Source of the DNA: DIGJ01 sp041821315
GTDB taxonomy: Bacteria; Bacillota; Clostridia; Lachnospirales; Lachnospiraceae
Direction of reading: 5' to 3'
Assembly: GCA_041821315.1 (NCBI GenBank)
Contig: JBGUEO010000006.1
Coordinates: forward strand, 1-64,000
Length of the DNA: 64,000 bases
Part shown: one piece after another, positions 34,049 to 42,718 of the stretch
Position numbering within the stretch: position 1 is the stretch's first letter
How the letters are laid out: every line of letters begins with the position of its first letter
Program-made: the position numbers and the translations under genes
The notes under the pieces: model-generated
The model's database searches: none
Seen by the model: only the letters and a program-made list of their open reading frames with translations
What the model was told of the DNA's origin: nothing

Positions 34049-35080
34049 CTATTCTACTAAATCAGCTTTAATATGCTGCACCGTATTCGTATATTTCGTA
34101 ATTGGTACAATAATGTATCCTGTTTTTCTCAATTCTTTTATTAATTCTGGAATTGATTTAAGTGTAGTGTCTTTTGATGCTGTATCATGCATTAAAACAA
34201 TGGAATTGTTATGCTTTTTCACTCCATTCATAACATTACTTATCATTTGTTTTTCCGTTAAGTCTTTACCCGTTGCATCTCCATTGACAACATTCCAATC
34301 ATAATATGTAATCCCTGCTAAATTTAAGTATTTTATAAACTTTGTCATTGGTATATCACTTACTGTATTACTACTACCTCCCGGAAATCGATAAGCCGTT
34401 GGTCGAATCCCTGTTGTTTCATAAAGTAAATCGCTCAATTGATTCAAATCCTTTTTAAATGCCTTCACAGATTTATAAATTTTACTGTATTGATGGGAAT
34501 AAGAATGCATAGCCAATGTATGACCTTCATCAACAATTCGATGGTACATATCCAATGAATGTTCATCTGTCTTTCCAATTACAAAAAAAGTAGCCTTTAC
34601 ATTATATTGTTTCAATACATCTAAAAGCTCATCCGTATACTTTCCAGGTCCATCATCAAAAGTTAAATACACTTTACTTTGTTTTGTTTCCAAATCCACT
34701 TTTTCATCTGGAGTTAGTACCAGTTCTTCACTCTCCCCACCTGTGCCACTTTCTTCATCAAAATCTTTTGACTCTTGTTGGTTTTTATTTTCATCTACTT
34801 GTGATTTATCCGCCTCAGCTGCATATGCAATTGACCCGCTCGTCTCATCTTCGAGTTGATTCAAGTATTCTCCATCTTTTTGTGACTTTTCCATGACAAG
34901 CTCATTTAGTTGTTTTTCAATCTGATTGATTCTAATCATCAACCCGATACAACATACAATTGGAATTAAAATTGATATAACCAGTGCGATAATAATAATC
35001 TTCTTCATGCGTTTTACACTTTTTTTTCGCGCAATCCGCTCTAAATTTATATTTGTGGCATGCTTCATTTCATTGCCCAT
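34049..35080 (-). CDS. Membrane-anchored polysaccharide deacetylase (NodB domain)
   Basis: 343 residues. A basic N-terminus (ARKKSVKRMKK) precedes one membrane helix (about 28-50), then a charged linker and an extracellular NodB/CE4 domain. The catalytic motif is VYLTFDDGPGKYTDELLDVL (Asp-Asp pair), the metal-site motif is HTLAMHSYSHQYSKI (H-x3-H), followed by RPTAYRFPGGSSNTV and IVLMHD. It probably deacetylates N-acetylated sugars of the wall. The start at 35080 fits AAAGG nine bases upstream; three more codons are possible. It heads the bactofilin-pyrH-polC gene run. Confidence 0.92.
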   Translation of the reverse strand: MGNEMKHATNINLERIARKKSVKRMKKIIIIALVISILIPIVCCIGLMIRINQIEKQLNELVMEKSQKDGEYLNQLEDETSGSIAYAAEADKSQVDENKNQQESKDFDEESGTGGESEELVLTPDEKVDLETKQSKVYLTFDDGPGKYTDELLDVLKQYNVKATFFVIGKTDEHSLDMYHRIVDEGHTLAMHSYSHQYSKIYKSVKAFKKDLNQLSDLLYETTGIRPTAYRFPGGSSNTVSDIPMTKFIKYLNLAGITYYDWNVVNGDATGKDLTEKQMISNVMNGVKKHNNSIVLMHDTASKDTTLKSIPELIKELRKTGYIIVPITKYTNTVQHIKADLVE

Positions 35081-35112
35081 TATATCCATCCTTTACAAAG
35101 TCCTACAAAGAT

Positions 35113-35141
35113 ATTCTACCACAAAACTTTTCTTTTTCCAA
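35113..35141 (-). promoter_or_regulatory. Promoter of the deacetylase-bactofilin-pyrH operon
   Basis: TTGGAA (35136-35141) and TAGAAT (35113-35118) on the minus strand, spacing 17, 33 bases upstream of the start codon. Confidence 0.5.
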
Positions 35142-35149
35142 TTACAAAA

Positions 35150-35180
35150 TAAAAAAAGAACAAAATCGTTTTTGTCCTTT
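35150..35180 (-). terminator. Terminator of the nitrogenase-like operon
   Basis: On the minus strand GGACAAAA and TTTTGTTC form a stem around a short loop, followed by a run of seven T (35151-35157). It lies about 25 bases past the methyltransferase stop. Confidence 0.7.
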
Positions 35181-35201
35181 TCTTACATAAAAACCCATCT
35201 C

Positions 35202-36356
35202 TTAAATTTCATAAATGCGATCACGGAGCAGTTCTAATAATGTTGGCCTTAACTGAAACGCATCCGAAACATCTTGAACCTCTTTTCGCGCTATTCTTTT
35301 ATGCTCGTTTGTAATATTAGACTTTACTGCACGAATCAATAGATTCTTCGGAGTATGTGACAAATCAACAAACTCCAATAATTGTGTTTTATAACCACAA
35401 ACGGTGAGAAGATTACATCGAATTGCATCTGTCATAAGTGCCGCCGTTCTCTCTTTTACAATCCCATATCGATTTATAATCGGCAAATAATCTTCTGTCA
35501 TCTGAGCGGCTATTTCATGTTGACAGCAGGGCACTGATATTATAATCGCTGCACTCCATGTAATCGCATTAAATAAAGCGTAATCGGTAGCCGTATCACA
35601 AGCATGAAGAGAAACAACCATATCAACGGTCGTCTTGGATTGATAACCACTAATATCACCCATTTCAAATCGTAAGCAATCATATCCATATCTCTTTGCC
35701 GTCTCATTGCATTTGCGGATGACGTCTTCTTTTAAATCAAGTCCCGTCATTTGAATATCCATATGTTTGACTTCTTTTAAATAATAATATAAGACAAAGG
35801 TTAGGTATGATTTTCCGCATCCAAAATCCACAATATTAATTTGCTTTTTGTCATATTTTTGAATGGCATCATCAACAATTTCAATAAATTTATTAATTTG
35901 CTTGTATTTATCATACATAGACTGAACAACATTTCCTTCTTTTGTAAAGACTCCCATATCAACCAAGGGAGGAATTATAATTCCCTCTTCTAGCAAATGT
36001 TGTTTTTTTCGGTTATGAGATTTCATTTGGGGCAATTCTTTCTTTATTGGTGTTTTATGAAATAATACCTTCCCCTTTTTTGTGATTTTCAAACTATATT
36101 CGCCACTTCTTCCCCACGCATTCATCTGCATAAATGCATCTTCTAAAAACTGCATACAAATTTGTTTCATCGCTTCTGGCGGAATATTTTCATGAAACAC
36201 TTGCTTTTGTGTAAATTTTTCAATTTGAAAATAATTTTCTTTTTGCTGTATCGTAACTTTTCGATATAAAACATCTGCATTCTTGCAATTACTAAACACC
36301 ACTTTTATTATTTCATCTTCCAAAATACAATTCACATAATTTAAGATTTCTTCCAT
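35202..36356 (-). CDS. Class I SAM-dependent methyltransferase (Methyltransf_32-like)
   Basis: 384 residues. The N-terminal third has no recognised domain. The methyltransferase core begins around residue 170: INIVDFGCGKSYLTFVLYYYL (motif I, SAM binding), MTGLDLKEDVIRKC and the characteristic VVSLHACDTATDYAL, followed by IISVPCCQHEIAAQM. This resembles the Methyltransf_32 (GSTCD-like) group, whose substrates are mostly unknown. It starts 18 bases after the ABC ATPase with its own AAGGA site and ends at the operon terminator. It therefore belongs to the transcript of the nitrogenase-like locus, though a functional tie is only inferred. Confidence 0.82.
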   Translation of the reverse strand: MEEILNYVNCILEDEIIKVVFSNCKNADVLYRKVTIQQKENYFQIEKFTQKQVFHENIPPEAMKQICMQFLEDAFMQMNAWGRSGEYSLKITKKGKVLFHKTPIKKELPQMKSHNRKKQHLLEEGIIIPPLVDMGVFTKEGNVVQSMYDKYKQINKFIEIVDDAIQKYDKKQINIVDFGCGKSYLTFVLYYYLKEVKHMDIQMTGLDLKEDVIRKCNETAKRYGYDCLRFEMGDISGYQSKTTVDMVVSLHACDTATDYALFNAITWSAAIIISVPCCQHEIAAQMTEDYLPIINRYGIVKERTAALMTDAIRCNLLTVCGYKTQLLEFVDLSHTPKNLLIRAVKSNITNEHKRIARKEVQDVSDAFQLRPTLLELLRDRIYEI

Positions 36357-36374
36357 CTTTTCTTTCCTTATACT

Positions 36375-37172
36375 CTATTTTATAATTTCTATTGGCAAGA
36401 CCTCTAGATATCGTTTTCCTTCTGCCTCTACTTCATGAATTTCTACTTTTACTTCAAATATTTTTTCTAGTTTTTCTTTTGTTATTACAGTTTCACACTC
36501 ACCAAACATACTACTACCATCATTGGAAAGAAGCAAGCCCTTATCGGCATATTGCAATGCATGCGTTGGATAATGTGTATTAAAAATACAGCAAAGATTT
36601 TTTTCATGTGCAAGCTTTTGTATCATCTGAAGTATAATTAATTGGTTTTTGAAATCAAGGTTGGATTCTGGCTCATCTAAAATAATAATTTGTGGCGTTC
36701 CAGCAAGCGCTCGTGCAATCAAAACCATTTGTTGTTCGCCTCCGCTTAACTTATTCCACATCCGTTTTTTTAAATGTAGAATTCCAACCTGTTCCAATGC
36801 GTCTTCCACTAATTCCCTGTCGATTCGACCTGGCTGCTGCCATGGTTTTAAATACGCACTCCGACCAAACAAAACCATATCTTCGACTAAAAAGTTTCCA
36901 AAACTATTTTTTGCTTGAGGAACATATGCTATTTTTTTCCAAAGGTCACTCCGATTCATTCCTCGAATCGCTTCTCCATTTAAAAAACTACCTCCACTCT
37001 TCCATGCAAGCATTCCCATGCTTGCACGAAGTAGTGTCGTCTTTCCAACACCATTTCTTCCTAAAATTGCAAGGATTTCACCCTCTTTTACTCGATAGTT
37101 TATATCTCGCAGCACTTGATTTTTATTTTCATCCACATAGGAAAAGCTTCCATTTTTCACCTCAAATATCAT
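36375..37172 (-). CDS. FecE/BtuD-type ABC transporter ATP-binding protein
   Basis: 265 residues. Walker A ILGRNGVGKTTLLRA, Q-loop VPQA, signature LSGGEQQMVLIARAL, Walker B IIILDEPESNLD and the switch His in CIFNTHYP. The type is that of iron-siderophore, heme and cobalamin importers. It overlaps the permease stop by four bases (ATGA-type junction), so the two are translationally coupled. Confidence 0.93.
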   Translation of the reverse strand: MIFEVKNGSFSYVDENKNQVLRDINYRVKEGEILAILGRNGVGKTTLLRASMGMLAWKSGGSFLNGEAIRGMNRSDLWKKIAYVPQAKNSFGNFLVEDMVLFGRSAYLKPWQQPGRIDRELVEDALEQVGILHLKKRMWNKLSGGEQQMVLIARALAGTPQIIILDEPESNLDFKNQLIILQMIQKLAHEKNLCCIFNTHYPTHALQYADKGLLLSNDGSSMFGECETVITKEKLEKIFEVKVEIHEVEAEGKRYLEVLPIEIIK

Positions 37173-38215
37173 AAAGAAGTACCTCCTGTCTTTCTTAAAA
37201 GTAAAATAAAAACCGGAGCACCAATTAGTGCTGTGAGGATTGAAATCGGTATTTCGACAGAGCTTGCACTTCGTGCCGCCGCATCAATTATTAACATAAA
37301 AATTGCACCAAGACTAATACTTGCAGGTATAATTTTCGTTGTATTACTTCCAAATAACATGCGACAGATATGTGGAATCAACAACCCGACCCAGCCAACT
37401 TGTCCACACATTGATACACAAGAAGCTGTTACAATTGTTGCTGCAATTGAAGTCACCGCACGAAGATAGCCCACATGCACCCCATTGGATTGTGCTTCAT
37501 CATCACTTAAACATAACAAATTCAGGCGAAACCGCAAAAAAAACAAAATAAGTATGCCAACGATAATAAATGGAGTACAAAGCAAAAGACTCTTATAATT
37601 TGCACTTGCACAACTTCCCATAAGCCAATACGTAATACTTGGAAGTTGTTCTTCCGCATCTGCAGTAAACTTTACAAGCGAAATCAGGGCATTAAAAATA
37701 GCAGATATTACCATACCAGCTAATATAATCATAATGATACTGCTTTCTCCTTTTTGATGGCTTATCAAGTAGGTCAATGCAACGGCTACTAGTCCAAATA
37801 CAATGGCTAATATCTGAACAACAAATAAATTTTGATTCCAAAGCAAACCAAGCACCGCGCCAAAACTAGCACCTGAGGCAACACCTAGTGTGTCTGGTGT
37901 TGCTAATGCATTGGAAAACAGATTCTGATATGCACATCCTGATGCAGCTAACCCCGCACCACAAAAACCAGCTAAGAGGATTCGAGGAAGTCGAAGTTGT
38001 AAAATAACGGAGTAATACTGCGGGTTCATAGCTTCCCTTCCTTGTGTAACAAATAACCATAATTGCTCGATTACATCTTTTACCGAAAGAGAAAACCGAC
38101 CAATCATCATACAAGTAAATGCGACCATTAGCGGTGCAATTAGAAATAGTATCCATATAAGAGTACTCTTCTTCCCTGATTGTATTTCGCTTTGATTTAT
38201 CTTTCGTTTCAACAC
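37169..38215 (-). CDS. FecCD/BtuC-family ABC transporter permease
   Basis: 348 residues with about ten membrane helices. RLPRILLAGFCGAGLAASGCAYQNLFSNALATPDTLGVASGASFGAVLG is the highly conserved FecCD motif, and GWVGLLIPHICRMLFGSNTTKIIP carries the ATPase-coupling G-loop. It transports bulky metal chelates such as siderophores, heme or corrinoids. It lies 32 bases after the binding protein. Confidence 0.93.
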   Translation of the reverse strand: MLKRKINQSEIQSGKKSTLIWILFLIAPLMVAFTCMMIGRFSLSVKDVIEQLWLFVTQGREAMNPQYYSVILQLRLPRILLAGFCGAGLAASGCAYQNLFSNALATPDTLGVASGASFGAVLGLLWNQNLFVVQILAIVFGLVAVALTYLISHQKGESSIIMIILAGMVISAIFNALISLVKFTADAEEQLPSITYWLMGSCASANYKSLLLCTPFIIVGILILFFLRFRLNLLCLSDDEAQSNGVHVGYLRAVTSIAATIVTASCVSMCGQVGWVGLLIPHICRMLFGSNTTKIIPASISLGAIFMLIIDAAARSASSVEIPISILTALIGAPVFILLLRKTGGTSL

Positions 38216-38247
38216 GTTGTTACCCCTTATCTTCTAAAACATTTCTA

Positions 38248-39393
38248 TCATGGTGTAAAAGCAGCTTCTTTGGAGGGATTAAAAATACCATTTAATTGTT
38301 CATCCGTTAAGTCAATTCCATAAAAATCCTTATAATAGGTTCTAGTTATTTCTTCCATATCAATATCTTCAAACAAATCCGGATATAACGATTTTGCTAC
38401 CCACTGAATGGAAAGTGGCGAATCGGAACAAGGCGGAAACCAATAGTACATACCAATTGGATATTTATATACTCGTTGATTTTTCACTGCGTCAATACCA
38501 CTCCAATCATCACCCTCAATTGCTGTGTTATGATAGAAATCATCTGGTGAAAACTTACTAAAACTATTTAGAAAAATCGCTTTTGGGTTCCATTCATATA
38601 TCTGTTCTAGCGTAACTGGAGCAAACAATCCTTCTACACTACTTCCAACATTATTTGCCCCAACTGTATCAAGATAATATTTTGCAAAGGTCGTTCCCCC
38701 TGCCTTGATTCCAGACTCATCATAATTGTGAAGGACTAAACTTTTCGTTTTTTCTTCTTCCGTTAAATTTTTTACTCGCTCGGTTACTAAACTCTGTGCA
38801 TCCTCACCAGCCTGAATGATTTTAGATGCTCGTTCATTAATGCTGTCATCATCAAAAACCGAAGCTAATAGCTCAACCCAACCATTTAACGTATCAATTG
38901 TATTTCCTTTAAACACCGATGTACTAAATGCAACTGCTGGAATGGATAATTTTGATATAGCATCTACATCACTTTGTGTTTCCATTCGATAAAAGATAAC
39001 ATCTGGATTTAAGCTCAAAAGCTCCTCGGTATTAATCGTTTCTCCCGCCGCAAATCCTGTCTCAACATCAGCCAATTCAGGTGCAACTTCAGTTAACAAG
39101 GAATTGACTGCTACATTTTGTGATGCTGGTGTCATTCCAACTATTTTTTTTGTATCTCCTACTATCATGCAGTATACACTTGGTAATGGCGTTATATCAA
39201 GAATTACAATCCGATTGATTTCATTAGGTACTTCAACTTCATTTCCTGCATGGTCGACCACACTATGTGTCCCCGTTGCTTCTTTTTGTGATTCCGCTTT
39301 TTTACTGTTTTGATTTGACTTGCAGCCTCCAAGCATAGTAACCATAACTACCATGCAAAGTACTACTCCAATCCATTTACTTTTTTGTTTCAT
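38248..39393 (-). CDS. Metal-chelate ABC transporter substrate-binding lipoprotein
   Basis: 381 residues. The signal peptide ends in lipobox LGGC with Cys24. The mature domain is of the periplasmic binding protein 2 / FepB-BtuF type: VVDHAGNEVEVPNEINRIVILDITPLPSVYCMI, then ...GETINTEELLSLNPDVIFYR. It captures the substrate outside the membrane. It follows the second nitrogenase-like component by 24 bases. The ligand is not readable; in this operon it could be an iron or other metal chelate, a tetrapyrrole, or the substrate of the nitrogenase-like enzyme. Confidence 0.92.
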   Translation of the reverse strand: MKQKSKWIGVVLCMVVMVTMLGGCKSNQNSKKAESQKEATGTHSVVDHAGNEVEVPNEINRIVILDITPLPSVYCMIVGDTKKIVGMTPASQNVAVNSLLTEVAPELADVETGFAAGETINTEELLSLNPDVIFYRMETQSDVDAISKLSIPAVAFSTSVFKGNTIDTLNGWVELLASVFDDDSINERASKIIQAGEDAQSLVTERVKNLTEEEKTKSLVLHNYDESGIKAGGTTFAKYYLDTVGANNVGSSVEGLFAPVTLEQIYEWNPKAIFLNSFSKFSPDDFYHNTAIEGDDWSGIDAVKNQRVYKYPIGMYYWFPPCSDSPLSIQWVAKSLYPDLFEDIDMEEITRTYYKDFYGIDLTDEQLNGIFNPSKEAAFTP

Positions 39394-39417
39394 ATAATCT
39401 CCTATCTTTTTCTACAA

Positions 39418-40620
39418 CTATTTTATTTTTAAATTATTCTTAATAAACACTGAAAATGCATCGCCAATTAAGAGTGGCGCCTGCTTTCGGTAAATCCGAC
39501 TCGAAAAAGCTTCATGTGCAACTGCCACAAACTGAATCCTTTTTTGTATAATCGGTTGATACATTGGATCAGCAATTACAATGGTATACTCTAAGATTTT
39601 TTTTTCAATTTCTTTTTCATCCGATAGGTATATCATATTCTTTGATATTTTATCTGGCATATCATACATAAGCTGACTTGTTTTAAGCGGACATAATACA
39701 TCTGCATATTGGTATCCAAGCTCTTCTTTTATGCAATAACAGATTCCGGCTGCCAGAACTTGTTCTCCAATCACAAGAATTTTCTCATCTTGATCCAATT
39801 TATTTTCATTTGGAAGTAAGTATTGATTTTTTCTTTGCTTCTTTGCTTCTTTTATTCGATGACACAATTCTTTGATTGCAGCAGTTCCAATTGGTGCTCC
39901 AACCACATACGGAATATCAAACTCTTTCTCTAAATAACGTGCCGCCTGAATACCCATGGAAGAGACAACCAAATTAACATCTGCGTATTTTGCTTCACAA
40001 ATTTCAGAAATTGTACTGCCCATTGCCCACACACTTTGTACTTTAATTCCATTTTCTTCAAATGCTGTACGCATACAATTTACATTTCCATTTATAGAAA
40101 AGTCAAGTGGTGTTACTCCTAAAATATTAATGGAATCTCCTTGTATCATATTTTTTATTGGCATGTTGGGTTCAGGTGGTAATAACCGTTGCGCCAAACG
40201 TTCAAATGCCATCGCTCCACCTTGACAATAATAATTCATACCATTGGTTGCAAAACCAAATGTAGGAATATGCACTCTTGCTTCTACCACTGCTGCAAGT
40301 CCCTCGAAATCAGTTCCAAGCATACTAGGTATCGGACTTCCAACAATTGCAATAAATGCTGGAGAAAGGGAATTTGCTGCTTGCTCTATGTCAGCTACTA
40401 ATTTTTCTTCATTTCCTAATATTGCATCCATTTCCGTAAGACCTGAAATAAAAAACATGCTATCCATTTCATACCATCTTGGTTCATCAAAGGTCGTATA
40501 GGTTGAATTGCAACCAGAAGCATCATGAATTACAATCATTCCACCTAATTCATAAAGTGCAGAACAAACGCCTGCCCAGTCTGCTGAGTAGGTTGATATT
40601 CGTTTTACAATTTGCTCCAT
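39418..40620 (-). CDS. Nitrogenase component 1-like protein, second subunit (NifK/NifE-like)
   Basis: 400 residues of the oxidoreductase/nitrogenase component 1 family, clearly shorter than true NifK. Cys19 and Cys37 (in WAGVCSALYELGGMIVIHDASGC) sit where the first two P-cluster ligands are expected. The third expected position reads GSPIPSMLGTD (94-104) with no Cys. FGFATNGMNYYCQGGAMAFERL, GVTPLDFSING and GAPIGTAAIKEL are other recognisable family stretches. It likely forms an alpha-beta complex with the upstream paralogue and receives electrons from the NifH-like protein. It overlaps the upstream gene by 16 bases. It is not a fixation-type nitrogenase; the substrate is unknown. Confidence 0.85.
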   Translation of the reverse strand: MEQIVKRISTYSADWAGVCSALYELGGMIVIHDASGCNSTYTTFDEPRWYEMDSMFFISGLTEMDAILGNEEKLVADIEQAANSLSPAFIAIVGSPIPSMLGTDFEGLAAVVEARVHIPTFGFATNGMNYYCQGGAMAFERLAQRLLPPEPNMPIKNMIQGDSINILGVTPLDFSINGNVNCMRTAFEENGIKVQSVWAMGSTISEICEAKYADVNLVVSSMGIQAARYLEKEFDIPYVVGAPIGTAAIKELCHRIKEAKKQRKNQYLLPNENKLDQDEKILVIGEQVLAAGICYCIKEELGYQYADVLCPLKTSQLMYDMPDKISKNMIYLSDEKEIEKKILEYTIVIADPMYQPIIQKRIQFVAVAHEAFSSRIYRKQAPLLIGDAFSVFIKNNLKIK

Positions 40621-41942
40621 ATATAAGAACCTCCTTTATTGAAGCATCCCAATGCTTTTACCTCAATGATTTGTTTGGTATCCTTTTCTTGATAAAAGGC
40701 TTCTCTCATTGCGTCCATAAGCCGTATCACCCCATGGAAGCCATACATCCCATCGCTTTCCACAACATTTACAAAATGCTTTGTATTTGTAAAATATGCT
40801 GCAATTTGCCCTAGTGCTAAAAATGACTCTTCCCCATTTCGCGAAATAACAGACATACTAGGGGTCATCGGATAATACCACTTCATATGTTTGGCATGTG
40901 CCTTTAGCCAAACAAAGGCCTCTTCTTCCTCTTTCACGCAACTCTCGGCATAAATTCTTTCTACAAAAAATCCATGACTTACCAACAGTTTTGCCAAACC
41001 AAATGGCCGCATCGTCATCGTGTAATCAATTGCAATTGGCGTATTTTGAAGAAGTTTTTGCGTTTCCTCCATTGCCCTACTCGCTGCTTCCCTTTTCATT
41101 ATAAGTCGTTCCATCTGTTCGTTTGTATTCTTAATTCCTAGCTTCCTAGAAAGTGTTACATAGTTCTCTGTTATCTCTTTTTCCTCGTATGACAATGGAA
41201 TCCTTATTTCTTTAATGGCTAATCGTTTTGTCAAATCATCCATCGCCAAGTTCCCATTAGGATGAATCATGATATTAAATTCGCTATACTGCATTTCAAG
41301 ATATTCATCAAAAGTATTACAGTTTGCCAAATCAAGCACTTTATAACCTGCTTCCAAAATCAACTCTCTAAATTCATTTTCCTGTGGTAATGGCACATGA
41401 TTGCCAATGAAATTAACCGTTTTTTTCCTTTTCGGATTTGGGCTTAATAAATGAAACATTTGTTTTCTCATAATCGGATCTGGAGGAAGTGCACCCTTTC
41501 GCATAGTAGGTGTCATAAAGCATTCAATAAACCCAACCTCTTTGTACTTATCGTTCAGTGTATCAAACACCAGTTTATGATCGGTTCCTAAAAATTGATC
41601 GATACAACTTGTAAATATAGATACCGCTCTTGGAGTCTTTTCCATCTCGTCCAAAACTTCACTGACACCTTCAATTATAAGCTGTTCACCATTTCCAGAA
41701 AGTACATCTTGTTCATTTACAAAGATTGCACAAAAACGATCCATTGCACCCATCTGAGCAGCTGTCAGTGTGACTCCCCGCATACATCCTATCGGACATA
41801 CAAAAATAATCAAACTCTCTGGTAGCATCATTGCGATATTTACAATATTCCACACCCCTCGAGCTGGTGCATTATACTGTAATCCAATGGGAAATGGACT
41901 TCGACTCTTTATATCTTCTAATACTACAAATTCTTCTTTCAT
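40605..41942 (-). CDS. Nitrogenase component 1-like protein, first subunit (NifD/NifN-like)
   Basis: 445 residues. The N-terminal part has LQYNAPARGVWNIVNIAMMLPESLIIFVCPIGCMRG with Cys49 and Cys53, then Cys71 and Cys113 (SIFTSCIDQFLGTD), the last matching the third cluster-ligand position of NifD-type proteins. The central NFIGNHVPLPQENEFRELILEAGYKV is a typical Rossmann-like segment of the family. The C-terminal MRPFGLAKLLVSHGFFVERIYAE follows. FeMo-cofactor ligand motifs are not evident. It starts 11 bases after the NifH-like gene. Together with the downstream paralogue it should form the catalytic component of a two-component reductase. Confidence 0.85.
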   Translation of the reverse strand: MKEEFVVLEDIKSRSPFPIGLQYNAPARGVWNIVNIAMMLPESLIIFVCPIGCMRGVTLTAAQMGAMDRFCAIFVNEQDVLSGNGEQLIIEGVSEVLDEMEKTPRAVSIFTSCIDQFLGTDHKLVFDTLNDKYKEVGFIECFMTPTMRKGALPPDPIMRKQMFHLLSPNPKRKKTVNFIGNHVPLPQENEFRELILEAGYKVLDLANCNTFDEYLEMQYSEFNIMIHPNGNLAMDDLTKRLAIKEIRIPLSYEEKEITENYVTLSRKLGIKNTNEQMERLIMKREAASRAMEETQKLLQNTPIAIDYTMTMRPFGLAKLLVSHGFFVERIYAESCVKEEEEAFVWLKAHAKHMKWYYPMTPSMSVISRNGEESFLALGQIAAYFTNTKHFVNVVESDGMYGFHGVIRLMDAMREAFYQEKDTKQIIEVKALGCFNKGGSYIWSKL

Positions 41943-41953
41943 AGACTCCCCTT

Positions 41954-42718
41954 CTACTTTCCCAAATCTTCAAACCGCTTCCAAAGGTTTTCTGCAAGCC
42001 TTTCATATTCAATTGCCATTTCACTTTCAGGAAAGGCTTTCCATACGGTTTGATTAAGCCCCTCTGCTTTTTGGACCACTTCACTTCTTGATAAACTTCC
42101 AATCAATGTGGAATGAATTTCTTCTACAAATTGGGCTACTTTTTCATCCTCTTTTGGTACTCCTCGTCGATTTAAAATAACGCCACTTAGCGTTGCATAC
42201 CCTCTGTCTTTAAAATTATCGATTGCAAGTGCCAAATTAGCCGCTGCATAAATTGACATATTCTCTCCAGAAGTAATTACGATTACATGATCTGCATAAC
42301 CTTTTCGTAACGGCATGGCAAATCCACCGCATACAACATCGCCTAATACATCATAAAATACAATATCCGGTTTCAATCGTTCAAAGGCATTGCGGGAAGC
42401 AAGTGCATCAAATGCCGTAATAATTCCTCGTCCTGCACATCCAAGCCCCGGAGTAGGTCCTCCCGCTTCTGCGCAAAGTACCCCCTCACTTCCCTCATGT
42501 ACCATCTCGTCAAGTGTAACCAAATCTCCTCTCTCTCTTAATAAATCAAGAATTGGAGTTATTCGCTTTCCTCCCTGCAATAAAATGGTTGAATCTGCTT
42601 TTGGATCACATCCAATTTGCATTACCTTAAACCCCTTTCTTGCAAAAGCTTCTGAGAGATGAGACACTGTAGTTGATTTTCCTATTCCACCTTTTCCGTA
42701 TACTGCAATTTTTATCAT
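41954..42718 (-). CDS. NifH-like ATP-dependent reductase iron protein
   Basis: 254 residues, slightly shorter than NifH. P-loop GKGGIGKST (8-16), QIGCDPKADST (34-44), the [4Fe-4S] ligands Cys94 (GLGCAGRGI) and Cys130 (DVLGDVVCGGFAMPLR), and ASRNAF are intact. As in NifH, BchL and CfbC it would form a homodimer bridging one cluster and pass electrons to a partner on ATP hydrolysis. Its ATG overlaps the end of the small ACT protein by four bases. True nif genes (nifB, nifE/N, nifV) are not in the window, and the partners look reduced. I call it a nitrogenase-like iron protein without a gene symbol. Confidence 0.92.
   Translation of the reverse strand: MIKIAVYGKGGIGKSTTVSHLSEAFARKGFKVMQIGCDPKADSTILLQGGKRITPILDLLRERGDLVTLDEMVHEGSEGVLCAEAGGPTPGLGCAGRGIITAFDALASRNAFERLKPDIVFYDVLGDVVCGGFAMPLRKGYADHVIVITSGENMSIYAAANLALAIDNFKDRGYATLSGVILNRRGVPKEDEKVAQFVEEIHSTLIGSLSRSEVVQKAEGLNQTVWKAFPESEMAIEYERLAENLWKRFEDLGK

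Noticed and set aside
36692..37174. 160-codon plus-strand open frame
   Set aside because: Lies wholly antisense to the ABC ATPase with its intact motifs; no ribosome site or recognisable product.
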